This document shows, one piece after another, positions 1 through 5,280 of a stretch of 5,280 nt of DNA (positions within the stretch are counted from its first letter, which is position 1; the number at the start of each line of letters is the position of its first letter). The stretch is from NCBI GenBank assembly GCA_020201415.1, contig JAIVGW010000115.1, positions 1 through 5,280 on the forward strand, in the 5' to 3' direction. Under the pieces are notes generated by a model that made no database searches, had not been told where the DNA came from, and was given only the letters and a program-made list of their open reading frames with translations. The position numbers were made by a program, and so were the translations under genes. Origin of the DNA: Lentisphaerota bacterium. Its GTDB lineage: Bacteria; Verrucomicrobiota; Kiritimatiellia; JAAZAB01.

Positions 1-1
1 G

Positions 2-550
2 TTCGATCCGCAGCGCCGGATCTGGAGTGAAATGGGCGATCCGGAAGCGCTCCAGACCATGGACAAAGTGTATTTTGCCAGCGCGCGCGGGTGCCGCAAG
101 ATGCCGGGCGGCGGGTATCCCTATGAGTCATTCATTCAAATCCCGACCTTGAATCCCGAGGCGCCGCTGCCGCTTTTGCCGGGAGGACGTCAGGTCGTGC
201 GCATTGAATTGGCCGAAAAACCGGAAGGCCGGCCGGCGACAAAATCACCGGCCCTGACGCTTTCAATCAAAACCGGTATTCCCGAGGGGCCCGGCCTGGC
301 CCTGGTCGATATGGACACTGAGCTGAATGTGGTGTTCAATGGCCATTTGCCGGCGGCATCGGAGCATCGGGAAAATTGGCGTTGTTATTGCCTGGAACCG
401 GGCTGGTTGCGCCCTGGCGAGAACACCGTCGAGGTGATCCATCCGGGCCAAACTCCCGGTTTGCATCTGTTGGATGTGATGGTAACAGTCAATCGTTCCG
501 GCCAGCCGCTGGATACCGCATATCTGGATCAGACCCGCAAGAAGATGTAA
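2..550 (+). CDS. C-terminal part of an uncharacterised protein with a beta-sandwich end (5' partial)
   Basis: The reading frame is open from the window edge (base 2) to the TAA at 548-550, giving 182 residues; the start lies upstream. Met at base 32 is an internal residue, since the ten codons before it are open and protein-like and it has no ribosome binding site. In the visible part, residues 19-50 hold a DKVYFAS segment followed by a glycine- and tyrosine-rich stretch and an IPTLNPEAPLPL motif. Residues 65-165 alternate short beta-type strands with an LNVVFNGH segment (108-115) and an EPGWLRPGENTVEV segment (132-145). That pattern (a strand ending in NG, then a Tyr/Trp-rich loop, then PGxN-x-V) is typical of galactose-binding-like jelly-roll domains attached to glycoside hydrolases. 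By inference this is the accessory C-terminus of a glycan-active or TIM-barrel protein. The catalytic part is not visible and I cannot name the family. It ends 217 bases before the next gene. Confidence 0.8.
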   Translation, partial: FDPQRRIWSEMGDPEALQTMDKVYFASARGCRKMPGGGYPYESFIQIPTLNPEAPLPLLPGGRQVVRIELAEKPEGRPATKSPALTLSIKTGIPEGPGLALVDMDTELNVVFNGHLPAASEHRENWRCYCLEPGWLRPGENTVEVIHPGQTPGLHLLDVMVTVNRSGQPLDTAYLDQTRKKM

Positions 551-594
551 TTGCTGTATGTCTTTTCGCATAGTGACAATAATTGCCGACGCTG

Positions 595-622
595 TATGCG
601 TACACTTACTCGTACAAGCATA
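595..622. promoter_or_regulatory. Imperfect inverted repeat, possible operator or leader hairpin
   Basis: The arms TATGC-GTAC (595-603) and GTAC-AA-GCATA (612-622) pair over nine base pairs, with a two-base bulge (616-617) and an eight-base loop (604-611). No T tract follows, so it is a poor intrinsic terminator. Its position, 45 bases after the upstream stop and 146 bases before the next start, would suit a regulator binding site or an RNA hairpin. Which of these, if either, is unknown. Confidence 0.35.
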
Positions 623-686
623 TCTCTGCTGCATTATCCAGAGCATGCGTGTAGGAACTGAGCCACAGATTTTGCTGAAGACCTTG

Positions 687-745
687 GGAATGCTGGGATG
701 GGGATGGGGCTGGGGAGATAAGCTGGGATTTTAGGAATGCTGGGA
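687..745 (+). repeat. 12-base direct repeat pair (GGAATGCTGGGA) in the leader
   Basis: The 12-mer GGAATGCTGGGA occurs exactly at 687-698 and 734-745, 47 bases apart. A related GCTGGGAT is present at 692-699 and again at 722-729. The repeats bracket the G-quadruplex motif, and the whole stretch is purine-rich on the + strand. It lies entirely in the untranslated leader of the first DUF4838 gene. It may be a local duplication or slippage product, or a repeated protein or RNA binding site. Confidence 0.6.
695..715 (+). other. G-quadruplex motif in the leader of the first DUF4838 gene
   Basis: Four G tracts lie on the + strand: GGG 695-697, GGGG 700-703, GGGG 706-709 and GGGG 712-715. They are separated by two-base loops (AT, AT, CT). 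This satisfies the strict rule for parallel quadruplexes with very short loops, the most stable class. A spare GGG lies just before (686-688) and others after (725-727, 742-744). The motif is on the sense strand, so it could form in the mRNA as well as in the DNA. It ends 52 bases before the start codon, clear of the ribosome binding site. Formation in the cell is inferred, not shown. Confidence 0.6.
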
Positions 746-755
746 GTATGAAAAT

Positions 756-760
756 AGGAG
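756..760 (+). promoter_or_regulatory. Ribosome binding site of the first DUF4838 gene
   Basis: AGGAG sits seven bases before the ATG at 768. It is the best Shine-Dalgarno match in the leader and fixes this start over later in-frame ATG codons inside the signal peptide. Confidence 0.75.
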
Positions 761-767
761 ATGAGAG

Positions 768-2564
768 ATGCGTGATAATGGGCTAAAAACTTGTAGATTG
801 CTCATGTTGATGATGCTGGTCTTTTTGACGACGGAGGCGTGGTCGATGGCGTTGCCCCAACCATCGGCAGCGACTGATTTGATTTTGGTTCAGGATGGCG
901 TAGCTCAATTGCCAATAATCGTTTTTGAGGATGCGCCGCCCTTCACCCTTCGCGCGGCCAACGAAATGGCTGATTATATCGAAAAAATCAGCGGCGCCCG
1001 CCCGGCAGTGATCGATGGATGCCCTGATCCTGTTCCGGAACATGCCATCTGGGTCGGGTACCAGCCCAAACTCGACGAGCTTTTTCCGGAAATTGACTTT
1101 AATTTTCGCAATCCCGAGGAAATCCTGATCGTCTGTGACGGAAAAAACCTGGTGATTGCCGGCCGCGACCGCTGGGATCCGGACCATATGATTATCCAAT
1201 TGCGCGGCAACTGGCGTTTACCGGAACATGGGCAAATAATGGGGCTGCAGATGGAATACGGCACAATTAACGCCGTTTACACTTTTATCCAGGATTATTT
1301 GAATGTGCGTTGGCTCTGGCCGGGCGAAATTGGCGAGGATATTTTGCGCAGTGATACCATTGCCGTGCCGGTGACCCGACATCGTCATTATCCGCGATTT
1401 CGCGGTCGTTCGGGGATTTTTACGCGCTGGTCAATTAATTCTACCAAACCCAATGTCAATCAGAATTGGTTGAAATATCAACGGGTCTTGCTCGACTCGC
1501 TGTCTATTCCGGGCGGGCATGGGTTTTCGGCATGGTGGGACAAGTATCATGCAACGCACCCTGAATATTTTGCGCTGCAACCGGATGGCACGCGGGGTGG
1601 CGGGGAGCATCCATATCCCAGCCCGAAAAATGTTAAAATGTGCAAGTCCAATCCCGCCGTATGGGAGCAGTGGCTGGATAATGTGGCCGAGGCCCTTGAT
1701 GAAAATCCCAACCTCAAGGTTTTCAATGCCTCTGCCGGCGACGGGTTTCTCAGCGGCTATTGCATTTGCGACAACTGTCGCGCCTGGGATAATCCTCAGG
1801 GTGTGCCCTATACCTACAGCTGGCGCGGTATCAGTCAGGAATATGTGGCTATGACTGATCGCCAGGTGACTTTTGCCAATCATCTCGGGCGCGGACTCAA
1901 AGAACGCTTTCCCGGCCAGGACCTTTATGTGCTCATCATGGCTTACGGACCATCCCAGCCGCCGCCGGTTGCCGCCGTACCGGATGATAATGTCATTGTC
2001 TCCGGGGTGTTCAGTTTTCACAAGCGCAAGTGGACCGGGCGCGTGGGCAATTCCGATCTGGCGACGCTGCATAAGGAGCGCTTCCTGGCCTGGGGTCAAA
2101 TCGCTCCGAATTACCGGCGCGGATTCGGTCCGGCGGCTGATGCCGTTCGCGCTTACTGGGAATTAATGGCAGCCGCCGCGGCGCGTATCATTCATGAGGA
2201 ATTGCCGCTACCCGAGGTTTACACGGCGGAATTTCTCAATCAGGCGGAAGCACATCTGAACCGTGCCGCATCTCTCCTGGCCAACGCGCCTGAGCGTTAT
2301 CGGCAGCGGGTGGAATTTGTCCGCCGCGGGTTGGATTACACCCGGTTGCTGTTGGCGGCGCAGGCCCAGATGGCGCTCTTCCGGGCCAGCGGCGACAAGG
2401 ACCTGGATGCGGAGGCGCGCGCCCGGGCAATCTGGGTTGATCAAATCTGGCCGCTGGTAACCAGTAAGGATTTCCCGGCAGCCTTTGAAGTCATTAACCT
2501 GCGCCCCGGTCATCAGCGTGCCATGGGCGGGTTGTATCCGGCGGATCTGGACCGGCGCTGGTAG
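768..2564 (+). CDS. Exported DUF4838 domain-containing protein with an apparently shortened barrel
   Basis: This 598-residue protein starts with a secretion signal: a basic start (R2, K7, R10), a hydrophobic core at about 11-20, and probable cleavage after AWS (S26) or SMA (A28). There is no lipobox cysteine, so it is probably soluble in the periplasm or outside the cell. Residues 36-200 resemble the N-terminal domain of GH67 alpha-glucuronidases and the GH20b domain, with LILVQDG, an AANEMADYIEKISGA helix (63-77), AIWVG (93-97) and the segment AVYTFIQDYLNVRWLWPG (169-186). The DUF4838-type region follows, with HPEYFALQPDGTR (264-276), the cysteine cluster C332-I-C334-D-N-C337 and FGPAADAVRAYW (453-464), then a helical tail to 598. 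Compared with the neighbouring paralogue, about 88 residues are missing between N448 and Y449 without loss of frame. Family members are predicted to act on glycans, but no reaction is established and the substrate is unknown. It lies 31 bases before the second DUF4838 gene and is probably co-transcribed with it. Confidence 0.88.
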   Translation: MRDNGLKTCRLLMLMMLVFLTTEAWSMALPQPSAATDLILVQDGVAQLPIIVFEDAPPFTLRAANEMADYIEKISGARPAVIDGCPDPVPEHAIWVGYQPKLDELFPEIDFNFRNPEEILIVCDGKNLVIAGRDRWDPDHMIIQLRGNWRLPEHGQIMGLQMEYGTINAVYTFIQDYLNVRWLWPGEIGEDILRSDTIAVPVTRHRHYPRFRGRSGIFTRWSINSTKPNVNQNWLKYQRVLLDSLSIPGGHGFSAWWDKYHATHPEYFALQPDGTRGGGEHPYPSPKNVKMCKSNPAVWEQWLDNVAEALDENPNLKVFNASAGDGFLSGYCICDNCRAWDNPQGVPYTYSWRGISQEYVAMTDRQVTFANHLGRGLKERFPGQDLYVLIMAYGPSQPPPVAAVPDDNVIVSGVFSFHKRKWTGRVGNSDLATLHKERFLAWGQIAPNYRRGFGPAADAVRAYWELMAAAAARIIHEELPLPEVYTAEFLNQAEAHLNRAASLLANAPERYRQRVEFVRRGLDYTRLLLAAQAQMALFRASGDKDLDAEARARAIWVDQIWPLVTSKDFPAAFEVINLRPGHQRAMGGLYPADLDRRW

Positions 2565-2580
2565 CGCTTTGAATGTATCT

Positions 2581-2590
2581 GGAAAGGTGA
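2581..2590 (+). promoter_or_regulatory. Ribosome binding site that sets the start of the lipoprotein gene
   Basis: GGAAAGGTGA contains AGGTGA (2585-2590), five bases before the ATG at 2596. The frame is open further upstream to an ATG at 2485, but that start would overlap the previous gene by 80 bases. It would also put 37 extra residues before a perfect lipoprotein signal peptide. The start at 2596 is therefore chosen. Confidence 0.8.
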
Positions 2591-2595
2591 TTATT

Positions 2596-5088
2596 ATGCG
2601 ACATAACCTCAAGCATGGTTTTGTTATATTATGCGCCGGTTGCCTGGGTGGCATATCGGCCTGTACAGGCTCCGATACCTATGACGAGTGGTTGGTAAAG
2701 GATGGTACGCCACGGGCAATCATCGTGACGGCGCCGGAACCGCCGCGTCTGACCAAACTGGCGGCGGAGGATTTACGCGATTATATTCAAAAGGTATCGG
2801 GGGCCGAACTGCCGATCCGGCAGGCTCCGGATCCGGAATTTCCGGTAACAAATTATGTTGGACGCAGCAGCTATACCGACCAGAAACAAATCACGGATGA
2901 CGGTCTGGATTATGGTGCCTACCGAATGGTTTCCGGACCGGACTGGCTGGCGCTGATCGGACAGGATGCCGATTTCGAGCCGAATGAACTTTGTGCGGTC
3001 CGCCAGAACGAGATGCAAAGAGCCCAGGAAGTCTGGGAGGAACTGAGCGGGGGCATGTGGGTAAATCCCATGACGCGCGCTTTCCGCCGGTATCATGGTC
3101 GCACCGGTATCTGGAACAATGACCTGGGCGGATCCTACAATGCAGTCTGCGGCTTTTTACGCGACCTTGGCGTGCGCTGGTATATGCCCGGCGCTTTGGG
3201 TGAAGTGGTTCCCTTGCAGACGTCCATCAGGCTGCCGCGCCTTGATCGCACCGTGAGACCCGACTATCCGCTGCGTCATTGGCATGGCACCTATTTCCTT
3301 TCCGCCGTGCCGGATCTGTTGTGGGAGCGCCGCCTCGGCATGTTTTCCGAAGCTGAAGTGCTGGGGCCGCATGCCAAGCATACCCATGGTCTGACGTTGG
3401 TTCACGGGCACCCCGCGATGCGCGCCGCGCATCCGGATTATTATGCCTGGATCAACGGCGAACGGGATACGCAAACGCACGGCACGGGACATGCTTGTTT
3501 TTCCGCGCCGGGACTTGAGCAAGAGGCGGTCCGGTTTGCCCGGGCCATGTTCGACCAAATGGATGTTGCGGCGGTTTCGCTCTGGCCCCAGGACGGCCTG
3601 CGGCCTTGCCGCTGTGAGCAATGCGAACAACTGCCGACTTCCGACATGGTCTGGGGCTTCGTCGAGCGCGTGGCCCGGGAGGTGTACAAGACCCATCCGG
3701 ATCGTCTGATCACCTGCGGCGCCTATGCCAGTTATCGCGCCCCGCCGGAAAGCATCGACCGCTTCAGTCCCAACGTGGCGGTGTTTATCACCAATGTCGG
3801 GCGCCCCTTCCTGGAGGATCCCGAGCGCTGGGATGAATTCATGGAGCTGGTTGAAGGCTGGCGCGTGAAACTGGCGCCGCACCGGCTGTTGCGCGTGGAA
3901 AACAATCTGTATGTCGGCGGATCGCGGCCCGCGGCGTTCCCCTTGATTCATACCAGAGCCTTTGCCAAGGAACTGCGTGCGCTCAAGGGGGTGTCGCGCG
4001 GTGACTGGAATGAAGTGCCGCGCATCCGGATCGACATGGCCGACGTGTATTTTGCCAAGCCGGGTTTGAATCACCTGAATCTTTATGTCAACGCCGCTTT
4101 TTTATGGGATGCGGATCAGGATCTGGACTTGCTGCTGGATGAATATTACCGCCTGTTTTACGGTCCGGCGGCGGAATTGATGCAGCAGGCCTTTGAATTT
4201 GCCGAAGGCGCCTATCCGCGCGCGCTTATGAATAAAAGATACCTTTTCGGCGAAATCGGGTTTGAGGAGCGCATCCGCTTTCTGGAACTCCTGCAGGCGG
4301 CACGGGAAGTGGCCGGGGCTACCGTTTACGGTCAGCGTATCGATGTGATCCTCTCTGAACTGCAGCCGTTGGAAAGTGTGCGGCACGAAGCGACCATGAC
4401 CGCAGCCCGTGGTGAAGTGCCGGTCTTCACCGGACTGCGTACGATTGTCGGGCACGGCTGGGAACAGGCCATGGCCACCTTTATGCTGGACGGTAAGCTG
4501 GAAGAGCCGTTCTGGCGCCGACATTTTTACGGCGCGGGGATGCGAGACGCCATCAGCGGCGGCCGGCCGGAATTAACCACCTCGTTTTACATCCGTTACT
4601 ATAATGATCATATGTATTTCGGCGTGATTTGCCGGGAACAGCCCGGCCGCGAGCCGGTTGTGACCACCGTGCGCAATGGCGATCCGGCGATTCTGGATGG
4701 TGATTATATTGAAATCCTGCTGGAAACCGATATCCACTCTTACTACCGCTTGGTGGTCAACCCGGCCGGCGCTCTGCTTGATATGGACATGGCGGAGGAA
4801 ACCGGCGCCCGTGAACGTTGGAGTTCGAACGCCGAAGTCGCGGCGCATGTTAATGACGATTTCTGGTCGGTAGAGATCCGTATTCCGGTAGTCGGGGAGG
4901 CCGAAGGAGCGACCGATCCCCTGCATTTCGTGGTCGGCACAGCGCCCAGCCATGGCTGGCCCTGGCATTTCAATATCGGCCGGCGGCGGTTATTGGATGC
5001 TGGCTCGGAATTCCAGGCGTTTTCGCCGACTGGCGAGGAATCCTTGCTCGATCCACTCAAATTCGGCCGGTATCAACCCCGTTTGTGA
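2596..5088 (+). CDS. DUF4838 lipoprotein with C-terminal CBM9-like carbohydrate-binding domain
   Basis: The 830-residue protein begins with a lipoprotein signal peptide: basic start (R2, K6), hydrophobic core, and lipobox I20-S-A-C23. It should be anchored by its N-terminal cysteine; Thr follows C23, which in enterobacterial rules favours the outer membrane. Residues 32-215 form the GH67N/GH20b-like domain (WLVKDG, LAAEDLRDYIQKVSGA, GFLRDLGVRWYMPG at 186-199). The predicted DUF4838 TIM-barrel region covers about 220-540, with HPDYYAWINGERDT (279-292), C338-R-C340-E-Q-C343, VNAAFLWDADQDLDLLLDEYY (split at 498-507 and 508-518) and FYGPAAELMQQAFE (521-534). A helical linker follows. Residues 628-830 fit a CBM9-like domain, with FMLDGKLEEPFW, DGDYIEILLET (701-711), YYRLVVNPAGALLDMD (716-731), FWSVEIRIP (756-764), WHFNIGRR (790-797) and a final KFGR. 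A surface-attached glycan-binding or glycan-cleaving protein is the likely role; the substrate is unknown. It is probably expressed with the preceding paralogue. Confidence 0.9.
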   Translation: MRHNLKHGFVILCAGCLGGISACTGSDTYDEWLVKDGTPRAIIVTAPEPPRLTKLAAEDLRDYIQKVSGAELPIRQAPDPEFPVTNYVGRSSYTDQKQITDDGLDYGAYRMVSGPDWLALIGQDADFEPNELCAVRQNEMQRAQEVWEELSGGMWVNPMTRAFRRYHGRTGIWNNDLGGSYNAVCGFLRDLGVRWYMPGALGEVVPLQTSIRLPRLDRTVRPDYPLRHWHGTYFLSAVPDLLWERRLGMFSEAEVLGPHAKHTHGLTLVHGHPAMRAAHPDYYAWINGERDTQTHGTGHACFSAPGLEQEAVRFARAMFDQMDVAAVSLWPQDGLRPCRCEQCEQLPTSDMVWGFVERVAREVYKTHPDRLITCGAYASYRAPPESIDRFSPNVAVFITNVGRPFLEDPERWDEFMELVEGWRVKLAPHRLLRVENNLYVGGSRPAAFPLIHTRAFAKELRALKGVSRGDWNEVPRIRIDMADVYFAKPGLNHLNLYVNAAFLWDADQDLDLLLDEYYRLFYGPAAELMQQAFEFAEGAYPRALMNKRYLFGEIGFEERIRFLELLQAAREVAGATVYGQRIDVILSELQPLESVRHEATMTAARGEVPVFTGLRTIVGHGWEQAMATFMLDGKLEEPFWRRHFYGAGMRDAISGGRPELTTSFYIRYYNDHMYFGVICREQPGREPVVTTVRNGDPAILDGDYIEILLETDIHSYYRLVVNPAGALLDMDMAEETGARERWSSNAEVAAHVNDDFWSVEIRIPVVGEAEGATDPLHFVVGTAPSHGWPWHFNIGRRRLLDAGSEFQAFSPTGEESLLDPLKFGRYQPRL

Positions 5089-5110
5089 TTTTTGTTGAAA
5101 CGTGTATAGT
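5083..5110 (+). promoter_or_regulatory. Possible promoter for the downstream oxidoreductase gene
   Basis: TATAGT (5105-5110) matches the -10 consensus at five of six positions. TTGTGA (5083-5088) matches the -35 at four of six, with a 16-base spacer. It would start transcription near 5117, about 75 bases before the ATG at 5191. The -35 overlaps the stop codon of the lipoprotein gene. The match is to the general sigma-70 consensus only, and a chance fit is possible. Confidence 0.3.
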
Positions 5111-5159
5111 GTGGCGCGTCTGGTGAATGTACGATGAAAAATTGAATCTCATGCAAAAA

Positions 5160-5175
5160 ATGGAATCATGGAATC
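5160..5175 (+). repeat. Tandem 8-base repeat (ATGGAATC twice) before the oxidoreductase start
   Basis: ATGGAATC at 5160-5167 is repeated directly at 5168-5175, followed by a decayed third copy (ATTGAACG, 5176-5183). An ATTGAATC lies upstream at 5142-5149. It sits 15 bases before the ATG at 5191, where a ribosome binding site would be expected but no clear AGGAGG-like site is seen. It could be slippage, or a site for a regulator. Confidence 0.5.
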
Positions 5176-5190
5176 ATTGAACGATAAATC

Positions 5191-5280
5191 ATGAATACGA
5201 TCCTGGAAAAAGAAAAACACACGCCAGTCGTTGATCATTCAGATGTGCTGGTCTGCGGAGGCGGGCCGGCGGGTGTGGCG
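5191..5280 (+). CDS. FAD-dependent oxidoreductase, N-terminal end (3' partial)
   Basis: Thirty codons are visible before the window ends. After a short charged N-terminal stretch, residues 18-30 read DVLVCGGGPAGVA. This is a first beta strand followed by GxGxxG (G23, G25, G28), the dinucleotide-binding fingerprint of Rossmann-fold flavoproteins. The GGGPAG form suggests the FAD_oxidored type (PF12831), common in Lentisphaerota and Planctomycetota genomes, but so few residues cannot exclude other FAD or NAD(P) enzymes. The start is chosen because the fingerprint lies at a normal distance from it, although no strong ribosome binding site is seen. An 8-codon frame (5168-5194) ends in TGA overlapping this ATG as ATGA, so translation coupling is conceivable. 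The gene is 102 bases from the lipoprotein gene, on the same strand, possibly in the same transcript or on its own promoter. Substrate unknown. Confidence 0.8.
   Translation, partial: MNTILEKEKHTPVVDHSDVLVCGGGPAGVA

Noticed and set aside
571..600. GTGACA (573-578) with TATGCG (595-600) as a promoter for the DUF4838 genes
   Set aside because: The -10 matches only three of six positions, so I could not support it over chance. The true promoter may use other sigma factors or lie upstream of gene 1.
595..640. Intrinsic terminator after the first partial gene
   Set aside because: The only hairpin is bulged and AT/GC mixed, and no T tract follows it.
748..786. A 12-codon frame (start 748) overlapping the start of the first DUF4838 gene
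   Set aside because: The only purine-rich site before it (742-746) is one base from its ATG, too close to work. It is most likely chance.
1431..2099. A 222-codon open frame on the minus strand
   Set aside because: It is fully antisense to the first DUF4838 gene, has no ribosome binding site I could support, and shows no recognisable motif.
2485..2595. An N-terminal extension of the lipoprotein gene to an earlier ATG
   Set aside because: It would overlap the preceding gene, add 37 residues before a complete lipoprotein signal peptide, and bypass the good ribosome binding site at 2581-2590.
3157..4074. A 305-codon open frame on the minus strand
   Set aside because: It lies wholly inside the lipoprotein gene and has a composition expected of a shadow frame. 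The plus-strand protein has recognisable domains throughout.
1..5280. CRISPR array, tRNA, rRNA, insertion sequence or attachment site
   Set aside because: I saw no regularly spaced repeats, no tRNA- or rRNA-like stretch, no transposase motif and no terminal inverted repeats in the window.

Overview
The window looks like a polysaccharide- or glycoconjugate-related locus from a bacterium of the PVC group (Lentisphaerota, Kiritimatiellota or Planctomycetota). This rests on the proteins alone: tandem, divergent DUF4838 proteins with export signals, a beta-sandwich-ended protein upstream and a FAD-dependent oxidoreductase downstream are a combination I associate with those phyla. DUF4838 proteins also occur in Bacteroidota, so the assignment is inference. 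Everything that appears to be coding lies on the + strand; the long minus-strand reading frames are shadows of the plus-strand genes.

Layout. Bases 2-550 hold the C-terminal 182 residues of a protein whose start is outside the window. Bases 551-767 are a 217-base non-coding stretch with an imperfect hairpin (595-622), an exact 12-base direct repeat (687-698 and 734-745) and a strong G-quadruplex motif (695-715). They end in a good ribosome binding site. Bases 768-2564 encode a 598-residue exported DUF4838 protein. After 31 bases comes an 830-residue lipoprotein (2596-5088), also of the DUF4838 type, with a C-terminal carbohydrate-binding (CBM9-like) domain. Bases 5089-5190 form a short AT-richer gap with a possible promoter and an 8-base tandem repeat. 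At 5191 the first 30 codons of a FAD-dependent oxidoreductase begin and run off the window. I see no convincing intrinsic terminator (stem plus T tract) in either gap.

How the genes may work together. The two DUF4838 proteins are close enough to be one transcript. Both are exported, one probably soluble and one lipid-anchored. Each has an N-terminal domain like the non-catalytic domain of alpha-glucuronidases and hexosaminidases, followed by a predicted TIM-barrel region with a shared CxCxxC cysteine cluster. A role in binding or cleaving a glycan outside the cytoplasm is the natural inference, but no substrate can be read from the sequence.

The most notable observation is that the first DUF4838 protein, compared with its neighbour, lacks about 88 residues at one sharp point (between N448 and Y449) with the reading frame intact. 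This removes the part of the barrel that precedes the FGPAA motif. It could be a real remodelled protein, a recent in-frame deletion, or an assembly artefact.
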